From Trichoplusia ni (lineage: Eukaryota; Arthropoda; Insecta; Lepidoptera; Noctuidae), in NCBI RefSeq assembly GCF_003590095.1, contig NC_039483.1, positions 10,168,001-10,232,000 of the forward strand: a DNA stretch of 64,000 nucleotides, read 5' to 3'. Position 1 is the stretch's first letter. Each line of letters begins with the position of its first letter. A program made the position numbers and the translations under genes. Below, piece by piece: positions 1 through 12,035 of this stretch. The notes under the pieces are model-generated. The model had not been told where the DNA came from, did not search any database, and worked only from the letters and a program-made list of their open reading frames with translations.

Positions 1-73
1 TTCCTTCTTTGTATTTCCCGCTAAGCCCACATTTTGCAACCCACATCAGTTCTTTTTTGAACGTTTATCAATT
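1..73. other. Window edge, no feature seen
   Basis: A short AT-rich stretch before the first SINE. Nothing recognisable. Confidence 0.5.
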
Positions 74-230
74 TTGCGCCGATAGCCGAGCAGTAAAGGT
101 CAGAACGTCAAGAGTTCGATCCTCATTTGGACAAGCATTTGTGTTATCCTGGTTTTGAGACTGGGTATTTTTGTACATGTGCCTTGAATGCACCATGAAT
201 ACATTGGGGAAGGCTTTTTAAAAAGAAAAA
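74..230 (+). repeat. tRNA-derived SINE, copy 1 of a family
   Basis: The start carries a box A-like stretch (atagccgagcag) and, about 35 bases later, a good box B (gagttcgatcct), the two parts of an internal pol III promoter. The body then reads acaagcatttgtg and tttttgtacatgtgccttgaat, and it ends in an A-rich tail. The same order of words occurs at 4338, 11846 and 18082, which supports a dispersed family. Boundaries are approximate. Confidence 0.7.
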
Positions 231-2529
231 AATGTGAACTATATTATGCTAGAACTAGACTATGCTTGCAATTCCGCCTGTTTGGATATCAATTAGTGCG
301 ACCAACATTTTTACTTTAAAAAGGCACAATTTGTAAAAATTATAAGTTATTCAACTTTCCTATAATCAAATTTAAGTTTCGTTCAAAATAGAAAAGAAAT
401 CAAACAAATATTGTTTGCAGGCTCAGCTGCAGTCGAAAAGCCAAATACTAGTTTTCACGCTATAAATTCAGTAGTGTTGTCAATTTGACATGAAAAACAA
501 TACGTCGTATTGAGACAGAGAATTAAAGCTTGGCTTATGCACGGCGGTGAGATAGGTATCGACATCTTCACAAAAAAAAGAAAACAAAAAAATATATGTT
601 AGAGAACTTCTCGTACTTAAACTGATTCGTCGTAAATTCTTCGTTTATAGTTCGTTCTCGTCGTTAAGCAAAAAAGTTTAGAAGTTATTTTCTTCATTCG
701 CGCAGTGGTCAGATACGTTTTGCAGTGAGCGCTGTGGTTTCAATTGACTTACATAATAGAATACCAGCGGTGTGCATTCTCAAAATGAAAATTCTTTGTT
801 TACCGAGGTGATGTAAAGGTGTGTATACAATCTTGATTTTGAAATTATAAAGTAAGATTATTGAGTGACAATAGTGAACGATTTTGTTTACCAATAAGTA
901 TTTAATTCATGTTTATGTAAAGCGAGCACTTTTACCCTAGACTAGTCCTGACCGATAGATGAAATAAACGTTTAAAGTAGATCATCACTTGTTTGTAGCC
1001 ATTACATTATTTAATAAACAAAAAGGTTTATATATGTACTTGATTACAGGAGACGGCGGCGTAGACATTAGTCAAATTACTGAACTTAATTATAGTAAAC
1101 AAGTAAAGTAAAAATTTCAACTCATATAGCAACTTAATAAAAAATACAAAATTATTTTTTGTTTCATTAAGCGAGGCCGATGATGAACTTTATTAAAATC
1201 CTTTTGCTCAACCAAACGCATGATACAACAAAAAGCTGAATTTTTCGTGAGTGTTAACAATTTAAAATATTCCAATATGTCCAATGTTGCACGTAAACAA
1301 TAAATATTTTTGTTCATATATCAATAAACATTTCAATTGTAGTCCCGGTGTGCAGCCGGTCTAGCGCTCGCATTCAATTCCAACGTTGTTTTTCTTCCAT
1401 TAATATTATTTTTCGGGAAACATTTTCTCTTTGTGCGGTAACTAGATGGCGTTTAATTAAGTTTTGTAACATTGTAGTACCTTTGTCGGGCTCGCGGTTA
1501 CCGGCCGTTTGACTGGCACCGAGTTTTGTTGTTCCAGACCACGGAACATAGAAAACAATGTAGTGGCACTTAAGCTATTAGGAGATGACAATGATCATTT
1601 TCAAATGGAAATATTATTGTATTGCAAATAAAATACAATATGAATAACTTACCCTACAGTAGTTTTTGTTTCATGCAATTACTTTTGCTTGTATAAAATC
1701 GGACATTATATCATATTTTTAAATGTTTTTAGTATGTGACACTTTGTGAGGTGGGAGTGTCTGGTGGCAAATGACGAGGAAACCTGCCCCAGATTTAAGA
1801 CTCAAGATAGCGAAATACGTGGCCCACCTCTCGACACCTTTAGTTAGACGCACCGTCTTTACATCTGCAGTCTATCGCCGTGGTATTATTTTGGGCATGG
1901 AAGTTATCCTTTGAATGAAAAGTGATAAAATATTAATAACGTGACGGGAAAAGCATTTTGAATAATTAAGTTTAGTGATACCAAAGAACCGGTTCCATTA
2001 CTCAGATAGAGGGTGGTGCCACTTCCATTCACTTTCTATGGTTCTATGTTGAAGATGTTTGGAAGTTTGGTGGAATACGTTTCAGTTTCGACAAAAAGGT
2101 ACTTATTTGTAAAGTTGGTGATATCGAGTTACTGTTCAACTTCCAAAATGTTATTAATGGGAAAACTGGTTGATGTTTGTTAATTGTTCAGAATAATAAA
2201 TTGAAACGAAATATGTTTGTTAATGACTCGAACTCTAATAGCAGTAATTTAATGTATTGTGTAAAATTATCGTTTGTTTATACTTTTGTACGTGGAGTTA
2301 TGTTGAGATTCATTATTAAAATTATTCGATATCGATATTTTTGTACAAAAGCATACAAAATGCGGGCACTCGTCGTGACTTCACCTCCTTCCTAATTACT
2401 AAGTTTTATCCTCATTCATGTGTAGGTAAAAAATAATTGTAAAGTTTAAGTAGATTTCACGTCATTCTTCGAACAAAATTATTTGACGGTCAAGGTCTAG
2501 ACTATTCATCATCACATAAAGAAAATGTT
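231..2529. other. AT-rich non-coding stretch
   Basis: Only short chance ORFs with no domain character, no splice-supported exons and no clear repeat boundaries. A less AT-rich patch at about 1480-1560 (ctcgcggttaccggccg) and another at 1740-1900 stand out slightly, but neither codes convincingly on either strand. Confidence 0.5.
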
Positions 2530-2775
2530 TTCGATTTCGATTCGCGGGAAAGGGCCTTTGAATTACGAGCGCGGTATCCGCCCGGGTGCCGGCCGGCTGC
2601 CGTCCGGGACCGTCCGGCGAGTGTCCGCCCGACGTCCGGTAAACGGTATCGCCGCCACCGGACAACGACCTTCGCAATTTATTGCTTTATCTTCCCTAGT
2701 TTTAATATTCGCCAGAGGTAAAATTTATCGCCCGAGCAAAATGGCCGCTTTACCGTCGATTTGGGGTTTTGTCAT
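2530..2775. other. CpG-rich island, function unknown
   Basis: About 150 bases (2565-2665) are very GC- and CpG-rich, with many CCGG, CCGTCC and CGGCCGG words, flanked by sharply AT-rich DNA. A small ORF crosses it on each strand, but both have the Arg/Pro/Gly composition expected of any GC-rich stretch and neither has splice sites that would make it an exon. It could be a promoter or first non-coding exon of a neighbouring gene, or a conserved regulatory element. I cannot choose between these. Confidence 0.4.
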
Positions 2776-3060
2776 TAGCTCTTAAGTGCACTATTCACTT
2801 GACACTTTGTCGGCCTTTGTACATCCGCAGAGAAAAAAACGTCATAATGCAACTACTTGAATAATACTAAAAGATTTAACGTTAGTATCAGTCGACATCA
2901 ATATTTAATTTTGAATTCTACTATCTTGTTCAGCTTCTTGACAAAATCTATGGAATAAAATAGAAAGTCAATTTCCACGTATTCTCAAAAAATTCAAACT
3001 AAAATATTGAAAACTACTTTTAACGTGATGTAATACAAAAGCGTTTTTCATATACCCTAG
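2776..3060. other. AT-rich non-coding stretch
   Basis: No gene or repeat recognised. Confidence 0.5.
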
Positions 3061-3190
3061 CTAGACACTATTCTTTACGTTTCTATGCGCTACGAGCGTA
3101 GGCGGCATTTTCTCGGTTACAGCTACGTGGCTACAATGCTACGCCGTACATTTATATGCTGTGAGCTACGGCACTACGTACGTGCTACAA
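3061..3190. repeat. Cluster of GCTACG-type words, probable degenerate repeat
   Basis: Within about 105 bases the words gctacg, ctacgt, gtacgt and gtaggc recur in both orientations: gcgctacgagcgtagg, cagctacgtggctac, gctacgccgtac, gagctacggcactacg and tacgtgctac. The island stands out from AT-rich flanks and can form many small stems. A shorter patch with similar words lies at 43024-43076. This looks like an interspersed element, but its family is not identified. Confidence 0.45.
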
Positions 3191-4337
3191 AATAATATCA
3201 AATTGAGCTGTCATATGGAAAATCGAATTCAGTTTTTCGTTTTAATTTGGTGATGGCTTACATAGTGGAACGGAGGAGAAAGTTTATTTACACAGAAAAC
3301 AAAGGCAGAGGCAAAATGTAGGCTTAGTTAAGTAGCTTCATTAGTTTGACTTTATTTCTTGCTCTATTTAGATAGAGCCCTAATTAGTGGAGTTTGAAAA
3401 GGATTTTAAACGAGAGTGTTCTTAGCTATAATTCTAGAGAACCTATTCAAACGGTTCGGGATTTTCAGTCTTTTGAATCTATAGTGTTGTCTGTGATCGA
3501 CAGAATTTTCTATTTTAACATTTCTGTTTAGTAATTATTAAAATGTTATCGTAACATTTATTTCGAGTCCATGATTTAGATACAAAGAAACATGTGGTTC
3601 CACACATGTCACAGTGACAAACGGATCATTATCTAATTCATAGCATTTTTAACAAAACCTAAAATGGTTTTATTTCTCCGTCCCTCGGACCTTGGTATCA
3701 GAGTGGACGAGTTTATTCGGAGCCTACTTTTGTTCAGGACACTCCCCTTCGGTGTATTTCTAGTGATTTATTGTCACCGACAAAGTGTGACAACCTCTGA
3801 TAGATAGATCAGAAAGTTGTCAACTTACAGCCAGATTCTCGAAAGTCGATCATCACAAAAATTGTTAATTGACTGTCAAACCGCATGTTGGACAATATGA
3901 TTGGTTGCAATTATTTTCGCAAGTGATCATTTAATTTCACAACTGGATAATTTTAATGATTAAACTACTGAAAGCGATTTTTTCTGTCTGAACAGATTTA
4001 TTTTATCTAAAAACTTAAAACCATTTACAAAACTTTATGATATCTACTAGAAATCTAAATCCATTTTATAAACATGTTCGAACACCAGCCATGAAACAGC
4101 AATTTGCTTGCAAAGTATTTTTCTCTATTCTACATTGAAATGGATATTCATAAACCGTTTTTGGCATTCCGATATATGAATTTAGGAAATAAAGTTCCCA
4201 GCTGATTAAAACCCGATTTGTTATGCACTGTAACAGAATAGATGGATTTAATGTGGATTCTATCTTTAATGTTCTTCATTTTGAATTCGATTGTTCTAAG
4301 TGGTTTTATAGCCTTCTTCACATATTAGTAGCGATAT
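3191..4337. other. AT-rich non-coding stretch
   Basis: Nothing recognised apart from short random ORFs. Confidence 0.5.
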
Positions 4338-4520
4338 GGCACGGATAGCCGAGTGGTTAAAAGGATTAAGATAGAACCTACCGTGCACGACTTGTCACGG
4401 TTTGTTCCCCGCGTAATAGTTTGTGTGATCCACGATTTCTTGACCTGAGTCTTAATATCTTTGTGCATGTGACTGCTGCATCACAGGGATTAAATAGAGT
4501 AGTTAAAAAGAAATTGAAGA
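4338..4520 (+). repeat. tRNA-derived SINE, copy 2
   Basis: It begins gcacggatagccgagtggtt, a clear tRNA-like head with box A. The box B region is decayed (cggtttgttccccgcg). The body words tgtgtgatccacgat, ttgacctgagtct and tttgtgcatgtgact match the other copies in order. This is the best-preserved head of the family in the window. Confidence 0.75.
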
Positions 4521-7500
4521 TAGGATGTAAAACTACAATCACTTTGACATGCCTTTTTTTATAAAAGTCGATAAGATTATCAAATGGCAATATTCGAACA
4601 CATGGCTACAGTGACTACAGCGTTCACCATAGTTCCAAACATAAAACCATAAAAGTAAGCCAACACGCGCAGTACTCTCATAACTCAAGCGCCGCAGTTC
4701 TGCAGGTACCCAGCGCTTTTGACTTTAATGTTTCACTAAATAAAACCCGTATTGTATACACACAAGCGTAAAACTAAGGACCGTTGGAAATTAAAATACA
4801 AACGAACAAACAGTATAATCACATAACAATTTCTGTGTAGTGTACATTTTGCAAGCAAAGCGCGCATTACACCGTAACAAACACACAAAAGACTTTTGAT
4901 ATCAGCTTATATTGTTTTGTGAAATCGGCAAAAGAAAGCGCAGGGTGCAGTGAAAAAGATCAAAGTAAAATTGTCGCTGTAATTACGTCGGTGGATAAAG
5001 GAAAAGTTAGGCGTATTGCACCCGGCGGTGATAAAACTGAACGGAGCTTACTGACTGCTGGAGACAGTGCAGTAGTTAGCGATTGTTTGTATACATGCAT
5101 AGAATGACGACTGCTTTTCTGGGAAATGTCTGCTTTGTTCTAAGAGTGCAGTATTTTCGATATGTGTACCTACTCGGTCAAAAAGTCGATTTTAGGTATC
5201 GTAAAATTCTTGCCAATTCTGGGGATGGACAATGACTTTTATTGTATGTAAATGTTTATTACATGTAATATGTTAGTGTTAAGAATAATTTACAGAATGT
5301 CATGTGAGAGTGATTTGTTTTAAAGTTACTAACCACTCAACTGCGGTGACCACATGATATTAAATGAAATTAGTGGAAGTAAATTTGTATCTATAATGTA
5401 ACAAGTTTCATGTAACGTAATTAAAATTATGATTTTGTAAACAAAAACATACATAAAAACAGTTTTACGTTACATGCAAAAATAATTAATAAAATTAGTT
5501 CATCCAGTCCAAAGTTACAACGTAACAAAAAACTCATACATAGGATAGTAAGATTCTCTTCGCTTTTGATGTGGGTTGTAAAAATCTGGAAGCCTTCAGA
5601 AATCCGAAACATCAAACAAACAATATGCAGGAGAAATCTCTTGTCTTCCAACAACTATCCGAAGACCGAACATTTTTGCTTGGGTTGCTTTACCTAACCT
5701 CTTAGTACGCCCCGCAGCTGTTAAAGATATATTTGCCTTCAAGACATTTACTATGGACGCTTCAACCAGTTCTGATACCACTCTGAAATCGAGACGGCAC
5801 TCTACACTGCATCTAGCGCCATCTCGCTTTGACAAAGACAACAGACCAGTACTAAGGGTTCACGGTAAGTGCGCAAGTTATCTGATGCCTATATTTCATC
5901 GCCAGGCTCACAAATAGGTCACGTTAATATATTCCAAGGAAATTTATACAGAATTTGATCAGTATGTAATATTTTCTGATATTTGAGTACCCGTTTTAAA
6001 TGTTTCATTTGTTAGACAGTTGCAAGCCTTTTTTTGAGCTCTGAAAAGGCACGATTAGCTTATCCTGATTACAGCTACTTATTAAGTGCTCATAATCAAT
6101 ATCGAGATCATTTGCTGATAAAGAATAAAAGAGCAAGAAGCGTATATCAAGGTGTGGAGTAGTTTATTGCCTCATTAATCCAGCAAAAGAAAGAAAAAAC
6201 ATGTAATATTCGAAATCAGATAGTCAGAAATTTATTAGCTCCAAATCAAAATCCAGAATTAACCTTCAAAGAAACTAAAACTTAGCCAGACTTTGATTTT
6301 TTAAATAAATTCTACATTGTTTTTTTTCCTAGAGATATTGTTACGTGAGATATGGGGTAGACAAGAAGGGTTGATTTTTTATTTCATTGAAAAGTTTTGG
6401 CGTATCTGGGAGCGTCATATCGGCGATAAGGCTGGAGCTTTTCTGCTCTCAATATATTATATCTAGACTAAAGTAACACGGAGTGTAGCTAGAATACAAA
6501 AAGAATATTATGGTGATATTTTTAATCATAATACCAACTAATATTTATTTAAAAGACTACATAATACTAGTGAAGAATTGAGCCAGATTGATACCAACTT
6601 TCATACCAATTTTGATATGAGTCCTCCCAAATTCCATGAAAAAATCTTGCAAGTATTTTTCGGGGTTTGACTACAGCCTGTACATGGAATATTGTTCAGT
6701 TAGGTCGTGTCCCTTTGCCATTTCTTTGTGACGGGCAAAATAAGCGGAAGCGGTCGGGACGAATGGATTTGATGGAACAGATTAAATGTGTATATTCAAT
6801 TTGTGCCCCAATTTGTGCCTTATTCAATTTGCTGCTGTCACTTACATCGTGATGCCGAAACACTGGTCTAGTTGTAATATAGTGCTGGTTGGGCTATTTT
6901 AGGGTTTTATGTTTAAAATTGGCAATCGTGCAGTACTTTTTAAGGGGTAAAAGTTACGTATTGTTATACAGGTACATATTGTTATATAACTTACATTTAT
7001 CGCTGCTACTTAGTTTTGTATAAAAAATGTGGTTTATTAATAACGACGTTCGTTATAAAAATCAGTTGTAAAACTCGAATAAGGTTCCTTTCAACAGGAA
7101 TGAAAATAAATTGTACGAAGTAACTCAACTCCTAAAATTGGTTGCGAACATAAAGAAATTTGATCTTACAACTAAAAATTAAATAAGAACGTCTGTAAGT
7201 ACGTACTCTTGTAAAGTACATGTGGCTAAATGCCAATTCTATACAGCCATACGAGCTAACTCGGTGCTAATTCAGTTTGGAGACCACAATATTTTCCCGT
7301 TTGACTTTTATCTGTTACCAAATGCCCCAATTAAAGCTTCAGGCTTGAATTTGTGGTCAATATCGACGCTTCAAATAAGATAGATTGGTACGATATGGGG
7401 GTTAGAATCGTAGTTGCTGAAAGTAGTATGTTAACCCTTGAGAATGGGTCCTGTAAAGGAATGAATCCTATAAATTAACTAAATAATAGACGATGAGAGA

Positions 7501-8204
7501 AGCGTAACGATCTGCATTTAATTATGAACAGTTGCAATATCCTTTCGTTAGGAGTTCTCTGTTTCTGTTTCTGTCTCATGCGAATAAGACTATCTGGCAA
7601 GAGTGAGGCGATAGAGACCAGACAATAATGGTTCTGGTATCCAACCTTATCGTTATCAATTCTAAATAACGTTTTTTTTAGTCCCTGCAGCCCTGTGTAT
7701 GTTAACTTTATCTTAACTAAAAATAAAAGAATATCACTTGAAGACCAACGCTTCTTTTACCAAGACTTAAAGACCATTCGAAAACTCTTGACCCTTCAAA
7801 TACTTTGGTTGTTTTCACTTCATACTATTGACCTACTAATATAGACGAAAAACAATTGAAGATTTCTCCTCTCCTTGCAAATTCTTCTCGACACCAGATC
7901 CTGATCTTCCAAATATCGGAACTAAAGTTTTATCGAGTTCGTTAGTGATATCCCAATGACTTTGAACGACGCGTTTAGAGAAAACTTTTTTAATTCTTTC
8001 ATCTGTTTCCAAAGTTAGTTCTAAATTATTAGTCTGTTAGTTGAAGGCTATCGCGTCATTGGTTAAAGTTAGTTGGACAAAAGTTTGCGTTCGGGATTAG
8101 TAGGCGGGAGAAGTGAGATCCAATTCAGATAGCCATGAGACTGGCTCTACACGAGGCTGCGAAAAACTCTAATACCCGCCAATTGGTTACTACAGGCTAC
8201 ACTG
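4521..8204. other. AT-rich non-coding stretch
   Basis: Slightly GC-richer patches lie at about 4640-4720 and 5740-5830, the latter with a ctagcgccatctcgct word. None has supported splice sites or recognisable protein character. The small ORF around 4919-5107 lacks any ATG context or family signature. I see no gene here. Confidence 0.45.
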
Positions 8205-8480
8205 GCCTGTTGGTCTAGCGGTTAGTGGGTCTGTCTGCTATCAGACTGCTATGGTCGTGGGTATGATTTCCACCAAGAACATATTTTAGAAAATGTTTTA
8301 TAAAAAAATATCTATATATATTCATATATACGATTTTTTTTCTGGGGTAGGTATAATTTCTCTTTATTATGTACATATGTGTTTAAAATATAAATAAGTA
8401 TGTCTATCATTTTTCTACTACTCATGCTCGCTTTGGTTAGATTGAGACTGGATGACGTTGTGTGAAAGTCATGGAATATT
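8205..8480 (+). repeat. tRNA-derived SINE of a second family
   Basis: The head reads ttggtctagcggttagtggg (box A) and then gtgggtatgatttccacc, a decayed box B. The tail (8400-8480) has tactcatgctcgctttggtt and gatgacgttgtgtgaaag, words I associate with the tail of moth tRNA-SINEs. It is distinct from the atagccgagtgg family. The 3' limit is approximate. Confidence 0.65.
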
Positions 8481-9244
8481 GGGGAATATAATTTTAGTTT
8501 TCTAGCGACTATTGCCATGTAAACTCGAGGAGGTTCGATGCCTCGGAATTGACTAATATCTCCGGAGACTTGTTTTGCCTAGTCGACCGAAAATGTTATT
8601 GGACCTGTATTTCCTTGGCAATTCTTATTTACAAGTGACAATGACTAAACTGACTTGACAAATAAGTAAGTAATAATATTTATTTGAGTCAGATGGAGTT
8701 TGTATTGTTTGAATGTCATTTTTATTTTTGTCTAGTTCTTATTCATAACATTTTGTGTAAACAATATATGTTATTGTTATTGAAATATAAATAATATTCA
8801 TAACAAACTTAGTAAGTCTGAAATACAAAATTGAATTATTTCAACTTGCAAATTCTGTCTCTAATTAAAGATATGATTCAACAACAAAACAAATGAAATA
8901 CGAAATGAATGTTTTAACAGAATTTTATTAATAAAGTTCAGTCTGTCTGGGTTTCGAATGGTCTTTCATAACAAATATTTAATAACTTGAAACACACCCT
9001 TTGCCAAGACGTGGTGAAGCGTGAGTTTGTTTTTGGTAAAGGTGGGGTTCCGAATCTAAGAGAAGGAGTATTACATACTCCCGTACTTTGTATTTCAATC
9101 CTTGTATTGCGGGAGGTTTTACAAGAACAAGTGCTTGTCCTACCCCATCGAACTCACGTCGTCCTCAGTGAGTTTGGCGTGGCCTATGTCGTGTAAGTGT
9201 AGTATAATATTGTCATGTCATATTTACTTACGTATTATTATTTA
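8481..9244. other. AT-rich non-coding stretch
   Basis: No gene or named repeat recognised. A 200-base open stretch at 8987-9196 has no protein-family character. Confidence 0.45.
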
Positions 9245-9600
9245 AATAAATCATCGGCCTAGCCTTTTCCCAACCATGATTGAGTCGGCTTCCAGTCCAA
9301 CCGGTTTCAGCTAAGTACCAGTGTTTTACAAGGAGCGACTGCCTATCTGACCTCCTCAACCCAGTTACCTGGACAACACGATACCCCTTAATTAGACTGG
9401 TTGTCAGACTTTTTAAGCTTCTGACTACCTGTAACGACTGTCAAAGATGTAGGAATAACAGCCGGGACCCACAATTTAACGTGCCTTCCGAAACACGGAG
9501 GAACTCGTTATGACAAAGATGGTCACCCATCTACGAACCAACCGCGTCAAGCACAGCTTAACCTGTGATCGACTCACTTATGCGGTTAAAGCTTAGCCGC
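9245..9600 (+). repeat. Interspersed moth repeat (catcggcctagccttttccc family)
   Basis: The stretch opens with tcatcggcctagccttttcc and continues with gagtcggcttccagtc, caaggagcgactgcctatct, gacctcctcaacccagttac, actggttgtcagact and agccgggacccac. I recognise this order of words as a very common interspersed sequence of noctuid genomes, likely the 3' part of a LINE or SINE. The plus-strand ORF across it is a by-product of the repeat and should not be annotated as a gene. Confidence 0.75.
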
Positions 9601-9844
9601 GAGGTATTATTATTTAAATTACACATTTAAATAGTTTTGTTTACATTTTTAAATATATGATTTGTGTTACCTATCAGTGAACCCTAAAATAGTGGGTGAC
9701 CAGTGCTTTCAGAACTTTGTTAATTTGAACAGTTTCTTCGTAAACATACAAGAACCGGTGTTTGTTTGGCACTTATAAAAAAATAAAACAAGGTCTTACA
9801 GGTCAGTACAGTTCTAGGTTAAACGCAAAATATTTATAAAATAA

Positions 9845-10124
9845 CTAGCTGACCCAGCAAACGTTGTTTTGCCGGTTTTTTTTTCTAGTTGTATGTTATT
9901 TTAATGCCACATTATAAAAAAAATAAAAACAAACAATTTCGTCCAAAAAATCAAATAATTTTTTTTAGTGTGAGCAACCCTTATCATTTAGGGGTATGAA
10001 AAATAGATGTTGTTCTATTCTCAGACCTACCCAGTATGTATACAAAATTTCATAAAAATCGGTCGAACCGTTTCGGAGGAGTACGGTAACTAACATCGTG
10101 ACACGGGAATTTTATATATTAGAC
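9845..10124 (+). repeat. Lepidopteran interspersed repeat beginning ctagctgacccagcaaacg
   Basis: Starts ctagctgacccagcaaacgt and contains attctcagacctaccca, caaaatttcataaaaatcgg, accgtttcggaggagtacgg and a gacacgggaattttatatat end. This is a well-known type of non-coding repeat across moths and butterflies. A minus-strand relative is at 44371-44505. The superfamily (Helitron-like or LINE-derived) cannot be settled from these bases. Confidence 0.75.
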
Positions 10125-11114
10125 TTAGAGTCCGAATACATCTGCAATGAGATTTTTATTTTGAGAGTATTATTATTATTAATTAATATGTTATTTCGTT
10201 TAGAAATGGAAGTAAAGTAATTCATTTTTACGGCTTTTAGTCTATAAGAGTTAGGCTGAAATTAAATATAATCGAGCGTTTTGAACAATCTCGTGTCGAC
10301 TCCGATTGAGTCTGAAACTAGTAATATTAACGTCCCGAAAGGTAATATAAAAAATATGTAATCATTTGCTGGTTTGTTTCAACTAACATCAATCAACAGT
10401 ATCGCTTTGATGTCAGTTTTCATATTGCATCAGTTCTGCCAGTCAAAAGCTAACATAAGTGAATGGAAGGTCGGCAATTATCTCCACTGTGATAGGCAAA
10501 CAGTTCTTATGATTAATATAGAAGAGTCGGACTACTACCTACAAACACAACGGATACAAATAATAAAATTGGCACATTGTTAAATAGCTGCGAGCTTTGA
10601 AAAATTACATTGACTTTTTTATATGAGGTACATTTATAATAATGTTCGCTCCTGAAATATTGCAGACCGCAAACTTATAAATGTTTACACTCAAAGAGTG
10701 ATGTCAGTTGCAAAGTAAAAGTATTAAATCAAGGAACTGTTGAGGTTGCGGCGAAGTTAAAACGAGTTTAAAGTTGTTCGCGATAAGAACTCCCGAACTC
10801 TGCCTCATAACCGCAGGGAAGTTATTTACAAATTTTAAATCGTTTATTGTTAATAGTAGGTGCTGTCGCGAAAGTAGCCCCACGTGTACACTGAGAAATG
10901 TAGGTACGTGAATTTATAAAAAAAAAAATACAAACTGGTTAAATGCGAATTGGATTAGCGACATACTGTTTTTCGTATAAATAGGTTAAAAATTAAGAGA
11001 TTTGTTAAAAAGAACATCATTCGTTAAAATGACTCTACCAACTTTTGTTATTTGTCCTTACAGCGGCAACAGAAACAGATCGACTCTGAAATAATCAACT
11101 GTCGCACTTTCATG
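10125..11114. other. AT-rich non-coding stretch
   Basis: No gene or repeat recognised. Confidence 0.5.
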
Positions 11115-11260
11115 ATTCATCTGGTACAGCCTGGTGATAGTCGGATGGACAGACAAATGGAGAGCACAGCCTTAGTAATAGGTTTGCTTATCAGATATAT
11201 GACACTTAAAATACACATTTTCTGTTTTATTATCTTTATACAGGTTAACAATAAAACAAT
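11115..11260 (+). repeat. Decayed interspersed repeat (gacagacagacag...ttagtaatagg type)
   Basis: The words catctggtacagcctggtga, cggatggacagacaaatgg and agcacagccttagtaatagg occur in the order seen in a common lepidopteran repeat. A related stretch lies at 52125-52205 (atagacagacagcggtccc, then cagcaatagg). ORFs on both strands here are by-products. Confidence 0.5.
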
Positions 11261-11845
11261 GGTCAGAAGGTTTACGTTTACTCTTACGTTTTGTGTTCCT
11301 GACTGGTTAAAAGGAAACAATAAGTGCAATAACTTAGCTTATTTCATACTCTTAAAATCCCACATTTAAAAGATATCACTAAAAAAGCGATTATTGTGGA
11401 ATATATTCAGTCTAAATTGCAATAAAAGATTGCATACATTCAAGTGTCTATAATAATGTAATTTCAAACACTTCGATTCCTGGACCTACAATCACCTCTG
11501 AAAATAATACTAGGTACTGTAGTTGTGGACGCTCTCCATTCCGTAACTGCAACTTAAGAGGCTTTGCACCCCGCAGGTCTCCTTTTCTAAAGAAAGCGCA
11601 CACTTTTGTCTACCCACACTCACCATACTTCATACACATTTATTTATATTCTGTACTCGAGTCCTGTCATCTCTGCCGAACACTTGAGACTCACATCTGC
11701 TCTACATACAGGATCCATTTCATACAAATATTTGAGATGCTTTATAAGAAGCTGTCCGTTCAATGTGACCGGTACATAAAGAGGTTTTAAATGTATTGGT
11801 TTTGTTATACCGTGTTTGTTAGTTGAATATAGTGTTTTAATATTG
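11261..11845. other. AT-rich non-coding stretch
   Basis: Nothing recognised. Confidence 0.5.
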
Positions 11846-12035
11846 CCTGCCAGGATAGCCGATGGGGATCATCAACGTCACCGTCATGGAATTTGACCCC
11901 CGCGTAGGACAAGAATTTTATGTAATCCATGAATGCTTTTTTTAAGTCTGGATGTCTTGTGCATCTGACTTGAATGTTTGTGAACCTCCCCGCGACACAA
12001 GGATGAAATTCGTAAGTGCGGGGTTATTTTTTTAT
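11846..12035 (+). repeat. tRNA-derived SINE, copy 3
   Basis: Reads gccaggatagccgatgg (box A region), a decayed box B (atttgacccccgcg), then taggacaag, tatgtaatccatgaatgc, gtctggatgtcttgtgcatc and tgacttgaatgtttgtgaa, ending with the cgcgacacaaggatgaaatt and gtgcggggtt words. It is the most complete 3' half of this family in the window. Confidence 0.75.

Noticed and set aside
2462..2785. Overlapping ORFs on both strands across the CpG-rich island
   Set aside because: Arg/Pro/Gly-rich translation on both strands is what any GC-rich block gives. No splice sites fit.
4338..4420. tRNA gene
   Set aside because: The box A-like head is good, but box B is decayed, no cloverleaf closes, and the following body matches other SINE copies.
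4919..5107. Plus-strand ORF with Ser/Lys/Gly-rich translation
   Set aside because: No Met start in good context, no splice or family support.
9280..9513. Plus-strand ORF
   Set aside because: Lies inside a recognised interspersed repeat.
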